Shown here in pieces: positions 1-15,954 of a DNA stretch of 64,000 bases (the stretch's first letter is position 1; each line of letters begins with the position of its first letter). Source of the stretch: Nemania diffusa (lineage: Eukaryota; Ascomycota; Sordariomycetes; Xylariales; Xylariaceae); contig JBBPUQ010000004.1 in the NCBI GenBank assembly GCA_038501195.1, positions 2,046,001 through 2,110,000 on the forward strand, written 5' to 3'. The notes beneath the pieces are model-generated. The model was not told where the DNA came from and ran no database searches. It saw only the letters and a list, made by a program, of their open reading frames with translations. The position numbers and the translations under genes are program-made.

Positions 1-713
1 AGAAAAGCAAAACAGTAAAGGAACAAAATCAAAATGTCTCTTCTAGTTTTCACTTTTTCTGTAGCTCTTGTTACATGTCTCAGCTCAGCTATCAACAATA
101 AGTCACAGTAATGATAAGGGAGCGCCAAGAGAGGGGAAGATTACTTACATGCTAGGTAGGTAGTCAAGCTCCACTATCAATTGAGATAGATCATTACCAT
201 AGGTACGTACGTATCCTTTGCTAAACTACCTCAGTGATTCTTCAGGTACAGTGGTACAGACATATGTAGCATTGTCTATACCTTGGTCTTAGTGATTCAG
301 GCAGACATGCAAATCAACTCGAAGAATCATAACTAGCCAATTCTTCTGCTAAGAAGTAGAACACATCAAGTACAATCCAGGTGGTAGGCACACATTGGGA
401 GCGTTCCAGTTCTATAGAGTAGGTACCTACCTAATGCGGGCTTCAAGATATACCCAAGTGTGTACCTAATAAGAGAGGCCCAGCCACAAAGATTGAATTG
501 GAACACAGCCACAGATCATTCTAAAAACGCCACATCTCGTCGCGATCTGAGCATAACCTAGCTAGCTGTATGCAAGGACCAATAATTTTCGTGTTTCCAT
601 ACCTTCATCAACCACCTTCTTACCTCGCGATCCAGGAAATTCGAAAGGGAACAAACCATCTACACTGTATCCGAGCCTTCTCACCACTACTACTTTTGCA
701 ATCACCAGTCAAT
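1..713. other. Intergenic, upstream of RVB2
   Basis: I see no gene here. The stretch holds TAGGTA-type words at 153-162 and a nearly palindromic TAGGTACCTACCTAA at 420-434. The last hundred bases before the ATG at 714 are rich in C and T and probably carry the RVB2 promoter and leader. An open frame that starts at 570 runs through the RVB2 start region in another frame and is a shadow. Confidence 0.6.
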
Positions 714-2268
<1,555 letters not shown>

Positions 2269-2942
2269 ACGAATTGGCATCAAATACGATACCAAGTGAA
2301 ATGAGAGTGCGGGACGTCTAGAGAAGCACGGCAGGCGTGTAGGATCACGGCGTTAGTTTTTTTTTTTCGTACTGGCGTTGCATGGATATGAAAAGAGTAT
2401 TAGGTCAGGAAGTGCCTCGTTTCCCAGCCAGTACGAGGTAGCTGACTGGGATAGACCGGCATATCACGAATAGAAGACCTATGCATGTAGTTATAGTAAA
2501 GGGTTGTGCGGGACTATACCATTAATTGCGATCTCTGGTCTTTCTGATTCTTTACAGCTAGACAAAGTGCCGCGTAAAGTATTCCCCTGAGCAGATGGGC
2601 TAAACTCAATTATGAACTATCACCACGAATCCGACAAGTAAAGAGAAAAGCATTATGTTGATACGCCGAGCCAATCCTACTAAGCAACAACAGCACAACG
2701 CATGTCACGGAAGAGGAGCAGTGATTGTTTCTATTCCATTATCATCAATTCATACCGCCTCGTATTGACCAGCCTTATTCTGCGTTTCTCGGCGCGCCCT
2801 ATAATCCGCAGTTATGTCCCGCAACCCTCAATACCCGGATTTACTAGTTTTCTCTATATGAGTAACGCAGTGATAAAAAAATCTCTAAAGCATAGACACG
2901 AGGGATATGCTTTTCCCTTCTCGTCCATTAGAGTTTATGAAG
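2269..2942. other. Convergent 3' ends of RVB2 and GAPDH
   Basis: The gap between two convergent stops holds both 3' untranslated regions. A poly-T run lies near 2357-2367. The open frame starting at 2702 overlaps the GAPDH 3' end antisense and has no family resemblance. No separate gene is seen. Confidence 0.6.
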
Positions 2943-4200
<1,258 letters not shown>

Positions 4201-7200
4201 AGGAGACGGAAGACGGGGGGACGGAGATTGCGACTAGTTTGCGATGGCCAAGACCAACAGCTGGGAAGGAGGGGCTGGTTGAGTCGGCTTCAGGGAATGG
4301 ACATTAAACTTCGAGCTGGTTCAATCGGGAGGCAAAAAGAGCTCTCGGCAAGCAATTTCGCCCCTGGATCGAACCATCCAGGTCCACGATGTGATTTTAG
4401 GTAAGCGGACGATGGAGGGGCAATAATGGACTGTGCTTGTTGCTTGAAATTTTTCTGGTACAATGGCGGGGTCATGAATATCAGTACTGCTGCTGGGGAA
4501 GCTCTTACATGGATCTGATAGGAAGGTTATGCTCGGTCTGCACTGAAGCTGGTCGGCGCAGATGGATAGAATCGATTGCTTTGAAGAGAGATGAAGAAAT
4601 CGAATGAGAGATTTAAGGAAGGAGAGGATGTCTAAAGGAATAAATACCCGTCAGATGGATCAGATGGAGGAGACCCAGAGCGATACGCGGTGCACAGTCG
4701 TGGTACGAGGAACAGCAGGTGATTTGTTGGAGGGGTGATAATGATATGAGCGACATAATCCGATGCTAGCACCACTACTGGCACCGCTACTGGCCCTGGC
4801 AAACACTGAGCTATGCCGCTGTGGTGGCTGGCACTAAGCCCACTACAGCACTAGCCTACCAGAAACGTCCAGAATACACCGCTGTAGGTACAAATTATTT
4901 GGACGCGGCTTGAGGGTGGGGGATATCCGTTCTTCGCTGTGGTCGACGTGCCGCATTACCTACAGTACAGAATACCTACCCCTCCATATGCCCCTCCTCG
5001 AGCTGTAAATCCCACGAGCGTCACTGTATGTCGCGATGGGGCGGTACTTGGGCGGTACATTGGCCCCATCCGGACCTATCAGTTTGTTTCAATATCAAAC
5101 AACACAACTCGAGCCGTAACGCTGGGTTTGATGTTTCATTAACATTGGTATTCCGCGTAACTCACACCCGCTCGGTCTGATTTCTAATTTTCGAAGATCA
5201 GATGGAAGAAATACGAAGAACGACATTGAGGCGTTATGCGGCCAGACCTCGGGCTTTCTGCAATGGGAAGTATACATCAAGGTGCGCCTAACTTCAGAAG
5301 AGAGCTTGTACAGTGCTCTGTATTATTCTATACGTTCCGCCGAGGACCGGCTAGTCGGGTTCTCAGATGTTACCTATCAGCATTATTAATCTCGCTCAAT
5401 TATTTCTCGCAATTTTCTGCAACAAAATCGCTCAAAGGCTATCATCGCAAGGCTCAGCATCGTCACGAACTCTTAAACATCTCACAAGCTCAAAGGGGTG
5501 CTAGATGAGTTCTCACTATTAAGTAGGTATACATAAGGTCACTCCACTGGCGCCCGGGACAGCCCTATTACCCCAGACTACGAAAATGTCCGGAATCTAC
5601 TGCGGCTCATCGGATTGCCATGCGGCTACTATTAACGATTCCACCCGATTGAAGCTCGGCTTTTAGGCATGCCGGCAGGGTCCAGGCACTTTGTTCATGC
5701 CGTTATTTACTTTGGGCCAAGCTAGAATGGATGAATGGACCCGAGGGTTGCCGCCCATGAAACGTAAAGTTGACTACAAGATGGGGTCTCATGCCGAACC
5801 AGGCAATCTCGCTGGAGTATAGTCTATTCCGTTAATTGAGTCTCCCGTAGTCTTCCGGAGTCGAAGATGAGCCGTTCGTGGGCTCCGTCGTCCCGTCTCT
5901 TTATATGCCCACTCGTAAATGGGAGAAGTATAGCCAATGAAACCAGAGGTCTCAGTTAGTGAGACGCACTTACGATTCTTCAATACAACCTTCAGAATCT
6001 TAGAACAGTTATATAGATATTTAAATTGCTTTAGACTTTCTACTCGATTAGCAAAAGTTGTCTCTCTAGCCACTTGAACGACTCATATAAAATAACGTAT
6101 GAACAAGGATAAGGACCTGAAAGTGAACTAATTGCCCTACTTACAATGAGATATAAAATAATACGGGTAATTGCTACAATCATGATTTTTTTTTCTATTC
6201 GACATTTTCATGCTCAAACACATGACTAAGCAATCGCATTTGCGCAAACTTTATACTTAAGTATATAATTTTACAACTGAATCCTCGAACTTACTGCTTA
6301 CCTCTTAAGATAGATCCATGCATCCTTCTTATTTTATAAAGTGCTCCTTACCTAAACACTATCCCCGCTCAGTGATCCACCTAGCAGTTTACATCGTACC
6401 GGCCCGGATGATGGTTTTCCTCACGCAAAAAGACAAGGATAGGCGCAGGTCCATAAGTCTCGACCCTCAGGGTCGCGCGCCCTTGCCTCCTCCACGCCAC
6501 TAGCGCTGCCGCCTTCAACCACGTATCGAAATGACCTCCGTCAGGGAGTGTGCAGCCGTCACATCCATCTGGATCCGCGGGTCTAGTGGGTCTGATGCCC
6601 GCAGCATCGGCAGTCTCAGGTAGCTAGATCACTAAGGTCTAAGGCTAAGTTGGCCAACTACCCGGGAATCTCGTTGACGAGGGCAAGTTGTCGTTGTTCA
6701 TGGTAGAGGTCGCCAAGTGGTCATTAAAGGAGGCAAGTGTCTGAAAGAAGATAAGACGAAACAGCAGCAGAAGCAGAGGCGGGCACTAGAGGGTTGAACT
6801 TAACGCCCCTATTTTAGTTAGATAATCTGCCCAATCTAATGAGCCTTCTCCATCCTTTCATGGGCTGGCAAATAGTAAACTCTACAGCCGCAATAGGACT
6901 GGCACTCTTTAATGCTACTCCTACTGTAAGCTCTCGCCAGCACTAAGATGGTATCATGCCAAATAATAACATAAACTAATAAAATTACAGCCGACCAGTG
7001 TAAGTTACGTATCACCTGTTGAGATATCAGGGGGCCGCTGTGAAATACCTTTCGAGGGAGAATAGTATACTTAGCCTCTTGAGCCGCCAGTACTAGCAAA
7101 TATTCAATATTTGATATGAAAAACATACTATACGTGTTGCCACGTAATGATATAGCGGTAGGCGCCAAGTCTGCTGCATAGGTATCTCGTAGCGAGTGCC

Positions 7201-7957
7201 TTACAATGTGTCATACAATTAAAAGCATTTGTATTCATGTCGACAATGGTGTAAGAAGCCTTTTGGATAGTGCTTCAATGTTACCTTGCTATACCGCTAT
7301 AATACTATAGTTAAATTGAGTGTTGCTAGCTATCGTCGAGGGGACGTCGAGTTTCAATATAGTTATTATGTAAGGCCATTATGACTTTTGGGTGGTTTTC
7401 CTGATTGCTATGTATACACGGTTTCTATTAGGTAGGTACCTGGTATATATATAATAATAGAGAAAGCGACGAGCGGCGATTACCTAGGTAAGTAAATTCA
7501 ACTAAATCGGCAGGTCGGCCTACATTACCGATTTTTGCGCCACATCAAGCCACCCATCTTTCAATTATTGTGGCGGTGAAAGTTCACCTCAGGTAGGTAG
7601 TAGCTGCCTTTGTCCATGTGGGTCCCCAATCATCACAATCGTCATCCTTGCTATCCTTCCCGGTTTACTTGTAAGTAGGTACGAGCTACATATCGTAGTA
7701 GGAGCGACCTGTAGGTTATAGGTTACTAGGTAATAGCCTCATCAATCGTCACTGATCTAATTAACAATTCCCTCCAGTGGTAGAACAACCACCTTTCATC
7801 CCAACTTTTATGGTCCTGGGCATGCGTTAGCACCAGTTAAAAGAGCCCTCTAAGCTCTCTTACCAAAATCTCAAACTGTTGGGCACAGCCAACGAGCGTA
7901 TAACCGCAACCAATCCTCAGCCAATCTTGAAACAATTGTTCTTCGACATTGCCTATC
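4201..7957. other. Intergenic gap between GAPDH and frataxin
   Basis: About 3.7 kb with no gene I recognise. The first 500 bases or so are probably the GAPDH promoter. From about 5.9 to 7.4 kb the DNA is AT-rich. Open frames at 5236-5508, 5789-6073 (minus) and 6836-7168 (minus) have no recognisable domains and compositions typical of chance reading. TAGGTA-type words occur at 7429-7441 and around 7480 and 7590. Confidence 0.5.
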
Positions 7958-8629
7958 ATGGCCCGTACCAGTGTCAGCCGTCTTTCCGGGATGGCGGTGC
8001 GAGGCATTGCAACTCGCAGCGTCGTTTCTGCTAGTAACAGACCACTCGCATTCTCGAGATCGCAAGCCCTCAACCTCAACGCTCGACCGACTCTCCGAAG
8101 CCCGTTCTCAACTAGTCAACGCGTTTCCATACCTCTTAGCTCCGATGATCTTAAGATCGCCCGTCCCGCCAAAATTACCGACGACGAGTTCCACGAGATC
8201 GCCGATCAGTATATCGAGACGCTTCTTACGCAATACGAAAAAATGCAGGACACCCGAACAGACATTGACGTTGAGTATAGCGTATGTTGTCTTTAATTCC
8301 ATGCCGTCTCCCTTCTACTATTCTTCGTTGCCGCCAATTCGCTATCTATGCTAACCTGATTGATGTTGCAGTCAGGGGTCATGAGCCTCACCATCAACGA
8401 CTTGGGTACATACGTCATCAACAAGCAGCCGCCGAACAAACAGATCTGGCTATCGTCGCCTATCTCGGGCCCGAAGCGCTACGACTGGGTGGTCATTAGT
8501 GAGGGCCAGAGCCAGAAGCAAGACACAGCCAGGGCCGACTGGATCTACCTTAGGGATGGTTCCACGCTCTCTGAGCTCCTACGCGCAGAAACTGGGGCCG
8601 ACATAGATATTTTCCCGTCAGGCCCTTAG
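7958..8629 (+). CDS. YFH1: Frataxin, mitochondrial iron-sulfur cluster assembly protein
   Basis: Frataxin regulates iron-sulfur cluster assembly on the Isu/Nfs1 scaffold in the mitochondrial matrix. Exons 7958-8281 and 8372-8629 give 193 residues. The first 55 or so residues are rich in Arg and Ser and poor in acids, with a strong helix-forming presequence ([20 protein letters not shown]) typical of mitochondrial import. The frataxin fold follows: the acidic first helix with [13 protein letters not shown] at about 70-82, then DVEYS, which is joined by the spliced intron (GTATGT..TGCAG) to SGVMSLTI, then the [20 protein letters not shown] core and the YDWV strand. The ATG at 7958 is the first in frame. 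The gene stands alone, with large gaps on both sides. Identification is secure; the symbol is borrowed from yeast. Confidence 0.95.
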
Positions 8630-11600
8630 TATTGAGCCACCAGGAAAGTCGTTATGCCCTCGGGAGATCGATGTTCGGTATGATTCTTCTGGGTCGACGG
8701 AGAGTTATGAAAGCGGGGGTTTGTATCATACGCTGTTTAGGGACACGCCACTCATGTCTCATGAGGTTTTTTTTTTGGAGGCGTTACTTGCAAAATGTTT
8801 AGCCCATACTACTTGTACCACCAAGAGCTTCTAAACTCGCAGGGAATAAGGTATCTGAGACTGTTGGCGGTGTGTATGCCACGTATGAAGGCACTTGGAA
8901 GATTACTATCGCTGTATTCTAGTCAAGGGCCAAATAGTTCGACTTTGCGAACTTAAAGCATACGTTAAATAAAAAGGCCTTGAGACACATGTTTATTCCA
9001 GTCAGGCAGTCGCCTTTTTATGACATTTCGCGGGACTGACAGTATGGCACAACCAACAGACCCTCCAACCATCGGCAGTACCATATTTGCACAAAACAAG
9101 CAACGGTGCTCAACTCAACCCACAGAAAGTCGTTATGTGTATATGTTTTTATTTCGCTTTCAGTTGGCGGTTATTAAATATAAGTGCCCGGATGCCGAGC
9201 TTATAGGTGTGGTGGCAACAATTACATGGGTGTCCATGGTTAGATATCTCCGGCCTCTACCCGGCGTTGTGGGACTGGCCACGGCTGTGACTCTCCCATA
9301 CATATGACTGCGTACCGTACCTGTATTATGCACATAAGTCTAGGTTACCGATTGCGGCTCTAGCCTCCTTCTAACTTCCGACGACAAGTCTAGTTCGGTG
9401 TATAGGTGAAAGATCAATCGGACATGGCTCGATCACACACCGAGTCACATGGGCGGCTCCTGACTCTTGTTATTTATCTGGGAACTCTCTGCAACCTAAT
9501 CGATACAACTACTAGTCGGATTTGAACTGCTTAGCATCCCTCAACATCACACGATCTTTGACGTATGGCTCTCTAATGTTAGAGATGCCGTACACTACGG
9601 TAGATCACCAGGAAGAGGGTGCAACAGCTGCGCCATTGTGAATTAAGCATACCTAGCTGAGTGGGTGGGTACATATGCCATTAATTGCATTAGAATAGAG
9701 TATGCGTATATTTAATCTGCCAGACCCCAAGCGTTGCGTGCCTACCTTGGTAGATCACCCTATCACCCTAAAGATTTTTTTTTTTCATTCAGTCAAACCT
9801 GCTGAGCCATTTACAACTTTACTTGCCTTGCCTTATTAGAAATAATGTGGGAATACCAAGTTTCTTGTTCCTACATCAGCAGATTGGCATTATTTCCTGT
9901 GCTGCAGCAGAGCTTACAATAGAGTCAAGTATATCTCGAGTTTGGTTGGGTACAAAGTCAGCAAATAGGACTGGCATCTTCATATATATGCTAGGTAACA
10001 GCATACCCTAAAATAGGCTCGTCCCATTTAAGGGCCATGTAGGGTGTTCATGCAATGTCATTTCTAGTACTATGGTGTCCAGCATCAGGCCGTCGTTGGG
10101 TAGATCCACGCGTGTGGTTGTTAGAATGCTGTGGGCAATAAATGGTATTTTGTGCAGTACTATGTGTAAATGGTAGATTCCGGGCGATCGATGGGCAGGG
10201 TGTTCGGCGGGAGTGGGGTCGGCTTCCCGGCTGTAGTTAGGCTAGGACCGTGCCTAGAGGCAGGTAGTGTAGCAGTACAGAATAGGTACTGTGCATGTGC
10301 GCCCCAATGGGAGCAACCGTGAGTCACCTACCCGTATGCATATGCAATTATGTACTCGACTAGACTCGGGCACATCACCTAGCGTCCCACCAAAGGATGA
10401 GATGGTGAAAGGGCATTTCCATCCATCACCCTACCTACTCAGTAGGATTTCCGCGGCCGCATGCATATGGTTAGCTACCGTCGGACGGTTACGCGTTTTG
10501 ACGAAAGCAGAGTCAAATTGCCATTTGATCTATCCAGTATCCCTCTATCCGTGTTCCCCGCGCCAATCACATGAGTTAACTCCAGCTTATTGTACATGCC
10601 AAGCAATTCCGTCAGATATGTATGGCGCCCCTTCTAGTAGTGAGACGACCCAAGATTTTACGTATGCATACAATCAACACCCCCAGTCTGTCAGCGCCGA
10701 CGTGAGGCGTCGGCCCGTGAGGCGCTCGCCCATTTGTTGTCCCATTGTCTCAGCTGGTCATTCATTGAAGTTGCGGAGCGGGTTGAGTCTCCGCTAACGA
10801 AAAAGCGCTGGGTCGAATCTGACCGGCGGGTGTACTCCCCCATCCTGTAGTCTCTCAAAGGATCACGGCTTGACGAGGAGCGTGAAGATGATGAGCCGAC
10901 CGGAATCGAAGAGCTATGATCGTTAGCATCGTGTAGATTAGTGTAGGTCGCATACGCGTTACTAACCTTGAGGCCCTAAGAGGTTTGCTTTCGTAAGACA
11001 TAGCTATCGGTATTCGACTTAATAGCAAGTCGGTGGAGATGACAGAAGTTTTGCGTGGTGTAGGGGATGTAGGGTATGTGTAGCAATAATAGTGCTTTAA
11101 CAGGCTGATAGATGTAAAATTGACTTGGAAGGTAGATTGGCAATTAAGTTCTAGAGAAGATGGAAGGCGTTCAAAGCTTCTATATAATAAGGCAGCAGGT
11201 GTAGATCGAGCAATGGCAGGCAACGCTGATGTGACGATAGTGGAAGTAGACATAGAGGGGAATTATCGAAGACCATGTTGATGCCTTATATATGAGTAAA
11301 CGAATTTAGACAGTAAATACATTTAGATGGGGGATACCAGAATGGAACGGGCGCGAACTGCCACGTCAGGTAATCTCAGGATGTAGAAAAAAAGAGTCAT
11401 ACTATGATTGTTCGCACCCATGGTGAAAAGGGTGGCACATCTGGTGTAGGGTGGAGAGCATAAGGGTGATAGACAAGAAAAAAAAACCAATCTCAACCGA
11501 GGCAGCGCGACTGCGCCGTATCAGACCACGACGTCATACACGAAAGTATAGCTATCTAAAATCCATATGGAAATTCAAAAGAGTAGCAGGAGTAGTAGTA

Positions 11601-13177
11601 TTGTTGGGGTTGAGCCACGGACTGGGGGTGGCGCTGTTGATACAGAATCTATCTAGGACCGAGGGGAATAATGTAATTAGCTCGGCATCAGCGTATGTTA
11701 TTCAGTAGGACTTGCTGGTGATGCTGCAGTTAAATCGGCTCGGATTTCTATTACTGTCATGACCCAATTTACTAATACAACATCCGAGATGACATTATGG
11801 GCATGGTTAGCAAAGCAAGTTATGGTTGGTAGTGCGTCCATGCATGCTAAAATGTCCGGAGTTGGAGGTGGCATTAGACTCGATTGGCCTTAAATCTGAG
11901 TGCAAAGTGTAAAAATGCTAACGCATCTTCGTCCTGTAGGTGTTTCCATGTAAAACATGGTAGATAATTACTTCAAAAGAAACTGCTACGGGAATAAAAC
12001 TGGCCTCGGGATGTCGGCATCCCCGATTCTCTCGCCAAGATATTAAGAGCCCCTCAGATAATCAGTATTATTTGGAGGATAGAAAAAACAAACGCCAGAG
12101 GATACAACCTTGTAGGTAGGTTATCAAGCTTGCCTATTGTCTAACGTTCGAGACTACCCAGATAGACTAGTGCACCTACCTAGCATAGAGTGATTCGATG
12201 AGGTGGAGAGTAACCGTAACTCTAACAACCCTGAACTACCGCATACCTACTATAATTTACATATAGCGCTCCAAAACGGTGCAACTTGGACAGATGCCTG
12301 TCAGGTATCTAGATTGTAAAAGTAGCAAAACCAATGGTCTGTAAACTTATAAGTGGAGTAGCTATCTGCCTAGTTACGTCAAGTAGGGCAAAGTATAATA
12401 GAAGAGTCAAACTTTTTGTGCTGTGCCACGCATCTGCCACAGACAAGGCTTGAGGAGATGGGTTCGATGAAGAACCGGGATGTAACTACACTAAACAAAC
12501 AAGTGTGGCTGGCAGGTAAGAACCCGATTTAATATCGAAGAGATGACTGATTGTTTGCCTTAGGTACCTATCGGCGGAGGAGGTAGGCGACATACCTAGG
12601 TACAGATGAGAGACTGGCGGACTGGTTCGCATTTTACACCTTACCCGACTGAATTACCCTGCACAATAGGAATTTCAGCTGAGCCATGCCGCTTTTAACC
12701 CGAGCCTGTCCTGAGAAAGTCCCGCTTTCAATTGTATGAGCTAAGATGGCTTACATACTTTATTCTATATAGTATTATTATTGTATAGAATAAATGCTTT
12801 AAATGGATAGAAAGGGACTGTTTTATTTTGAAACGGGTTGGGATATTCGTTATAGAGCTGTGTGGAGATAAAGCAGCTAAAGTCCCCAAAGACGCAGAAC
12901 GGTACAGGCAATCTAGCTGCATCTAGAAGCGTTCAACTTAATGTACCTTGCTAAGAAGCCATCACCTCAAAGGCCAGGCTTCACTTAGCGGCACCAACAA
13001 CGATACACCTCGTATGTGCCTACGCGATCTTCCCAAGGCCACATTGTTCAATTCTGGCGGCTCAACATTCAGTGAAGGAAGACTGGCGACTCGGAATACT
13101 ACGGATTACCTTGCGCAGCACAAGATATTAGCAAGTAGTATGTCTATAATATCAAAAGCGATACTACACAGCCACTT
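8630..13177. other. Long intergenic gap
   Basis: About 4.5 kb without a supportable gene. Short open frames at 9020-9307, 10291-10797 (168 codons), 11253-10855 (minus, 132 codons), 11451-11708 and 12948-13181 lack recognisable domains. TAGGTA-type words occur near 12114, 12175 and 12590. AT-rich patches alternate with GC-richer ones. The last few hundred bases may be the more decayed upstream part of the ABC-transporter relic that follows. Confidence 0.5.
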
Positions 13178-14290
13178 GTGACACCGGGTATCCTGAGGCA
13201 GTCATCGTGTTTCACTGTAATAATTCAAGCAGGAAAGACGATATTCCTAGATGTGTTGGCAAACAGGGCTGGCTTTGGCATTGCTCGCGGCGGGATCTAC
13301 CTCGACGGGCTAAAGACAGATAGGACGTGCTCAGTAGGACAATGTCCATCTGCCTACAGCTACCGTGCGTTAAGCCCTCGAGTTACCAGACAACTCAAAG
13401 CTACCGCTGAGGAGAACCTACCATATATAGATAACTTGATCAAAGCTCTCGATATGGAAATCATGCGGATGCGATTATTGGAGCTCCAGACGAACGGTGA
13501 GCCCCCATACTACCAGCGCACACGTTTGACTAATTAAACTGGCTAGATCTCAACATCGAACAATGAAAGCAGCTACCGCCAGCATTGAGCTGGCGACTAA
13601 GCTGGAGCTGTCACTATTCTTCAGTAGATCGCATTCTCTCTACTCTGCACAATATATCAACCTTCAACATAGCTGTTTATGTTGTTGTATGGGCTGCTTT
13701 TGTTGAGCAGCAAAGGCCAGTGTATCTTCGGAGATACCAAGAGAACCGTTACGATCCCGAAGTCATATTTTAAGAGTGTAGTGCTATGCCATGCGATTCT
13801 GGGTCCAGTCCAGCTGAACGGATGCTACAAGTTTCAAGCCGAGAGACCAAACAGGCCTTCGATCCCTTGGTAAGTGGATTTTGAGCTCAAGAAGATTGCA
13901 AGTCTTCAGACAGAGGAAGCCGCTCGCCGCTTAACTAAATTCGCATCCTAGAAGACGCGTAGTCAAGCGCAATAGAGTCCATATACTACACCTTGGATCA
14001 TCCCAATGCGCATTGTGACAAGGAGGGCATTTCAAGAGTATTGAAGGCGACTAGTCTATATACATTGAAAGCTCTTGCTTTGTATCGCAATCGTCAGTTC
14101 TAGAGCACTCTTGGAGTTTATTATTGACCAACAAGATACCTCGTGACTGACTTCGTCTACCGTAGACCTTGTCAGATAATCTTTCTCTTTAGAATGCTCG
14201 ACTGAGTCTCCAGGGGCTGCATACTCTATTTGCGATAACTGCCTAACACCGTTTGCTCTGCAGAACCCCGGTACTTCGTGACCCCGATGT
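13178..14290 (+). pseudogene. Decayed PDR-type (ABCG) ABC transporter, NBD2-TMD2 remnant
   Basis: Family-specific pieces of a full-size PDR multidrug transporter appear in the right order but in shifting frames. Near 13220-13310 there is a Walker A remnant, AGKTIFLDVLANR, followed by GGIYLDG. At 13430-13500 comes a PYIDNLIKALDME stretch, like the conserved YVEEVIKLLDME. At 13584 IELATKLELSLFF matches VELAAKPELLLFL before Walker B. At 13643 LCTIYQPST, a stop (TAG at 13670-13672), then LLLLSSKGQCIFGDT match the H-loop and its tail. At 13810 PAERMLQV matches NPAEWMLEV. At 14000-14090 TRRAFQEY, a stop (TGA at 14042), then a KLLLCIAI piece match the first helix of the second membrane domain; at 14215 SLQGLHTLFAI matches the next. 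At least five frame changes and several stops make it non-functional. The first half of a full-length transporter is not seen. Confidence 0.85.
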
Positions 14291-15954
14291 AGTCAGGAAG
14301 CTACGAGCATGGCTTAATTAGGAATACTAAGGCATTTTTCGACATTATCACTATGTTCGGTTTGTACTAGGATTTCCCGGTGAGAGGGAAGACAAGCGAT
14401 GCGATCAAGCGAAGAACAAATCGGGGGTTTGATATTCCTTGTAATGTAAGTTCACCCAGTGTCCCGGTAAGGTCTCTATCCCTTTTTCAGCACTTTCATT
14501 GGTCGTGCTGTGTATCTCTCGATCGTCGTTAGAGCGTAACCGTTTAACTCACTGTTTCTTTGTATATAAATGTTATGTCCTTATGTACCTAGTCAAAACC
14601 TAGACAGGTACCTACCTAGACCAATCGTAGGGTAACCCGATACTAAGCAAAAGCGGCGGATATGCTAATCCTAGTTTGTCGTGCGCGTCGAAAGTGGTAA
14701 ATCTATCTAGATGGGTACTGTAGAACACTGTAAGTGTAGAAACTCGCAGGTGGGACGGATGGAGAACAGATGATCGAGCATAGCCCCAATACCGGTACCT
14801 ACATTACAGGATGTGTATCAGCCCCATAGCCACAACTCCAGATACTAGACCGCATAGCCACGATCTTGTGCGGCCATCATTTTCTACCACTCAGGCTTCA
14901 TTGTTGTTTAGCAAAATACACATATGAAATGAGATCATATCTATCTATCTCGGATACGCCTAACGAGGTGTCGACAGAGTTGCGACAGCAGTAAACCTAT
15001 AGTATGACAAGGACAAGGACAGCATTAGAAGTCTGCTTACCTACTCTGTACCTGACTTGTAAGTTTTCACTACATATGTTCCTCATTAGTTGGCGTATTA
15101 CCCGCACCCTTTCAGACGTAGCTTCGCATATGCTTCTCATCCTGGTGGACACCATCTAACTGCTACGTTAAAGTAGAAACGCGATATCCCCGGAAAATTC
15201 TGCAAAGTACTTACCATTGAAACGAAGAACGAAGGGGCATTATAGCATGTAGTGGCATAGGTAGGCAGTCTGCCCTGCAAGGCTTCCTGTTGTTGTCCAG
15301 TCTCATGTCGCATTATTACGAATGATTGTGACGGACGGCATGGGGTATTGTACAGTAGGTACTGTACGTTGTGGCTCAATGACTTTAAGGTGGTGTAGGC
15401 ACTCTGTAAGCGAATGAATCACTTACCTACAAGCTAACAGAGGGATGAACTATACTGTATGTATAGCGTCGGCAGTACATTGGCATGGCCGGCGGGCGCT
15501 GCATGCGACCCTATGGGTGGCCAGCGCAAGTTCGAGAACCCTTGCAAAGAAACAAGGCCCTTGTAATGCAACCGCCCGTTAGCTCCTACAGACCATTGAC
15601 TGGTGTGCTGTGCCGCGATGTACTGGAGGAGAGGCTCTGTTGCTCACTTACTGCGTACTTACGAGGGGCTCCCTCAATTGAGCTCAGCCAGCTCACTGTT
15701 CCTTCGCGCAATGTACAAAACCCTTTCCCACCCCCACTACCCAAGAGCCTTAGGTGAGATGTTACAGCACCATCATTTATCATATACATAGTGGCCGGCG
15801 AACCGGCCGTGGTTTGATTGATTTCTACCTAACCTATTTCCTGCTTGATTGTTTCTGGCATCTGCGTGTCTGCGTGTCTGTGTGCCTGCTTGTCGCCTGA
15901 CGCCACTCAATTTTGAGGCTCTCATCCCTTATGTGGAAGAGTGCGAGGGGTATA
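14291..15954. other. Intergenic gap
   Basis: No gene is recognised. It may hold the last, unreadable part of the ABC-transporter relic at its left end. It contains TAGGTA-type words near 14606 and a TACAGTA/TACTGTA inverted repeat at 15350-15367. Short open frames at 15137-15379 (minus) and 15485-15791 look like chance. Confidence 0.5.
15350..15367. repeat. Perfect short inverted repeat GTACAGTA-GG-TACTGTAC
   Basis: Two eight-base arms are exactly complementary around a GG spacer. The half-site TACAGTA or TACTGTA recurs across other gaps of the window. Confidence 0.8.

Noticed and set aside
4340..4440. tRNA-like B box (GGTTCGATCC on the minus strand)
   Set aside because: No seven-base T-loop within a five-pair stem, and no matching acceptor or anticodon arms.
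10291..10797. 168-codon open frame on the plus strand
   Set aside because: No recognisable domain and a composition like random translation of mixed DNA; no promoter or splice context.
10855..11253. 132-codon minus-strand frame with a TATATAAG about 32-39 bases upstream
   Set aside because: The TATA-like word is so close that the ATG would sit at the transcription start; the protein has no domain and lacks conserved texture.
15520..15560. Second B-box-like GTTCGAGAACC
   Set aside because: The stem closes on a ten-base loop and no tRNA fold can be drawn around it.
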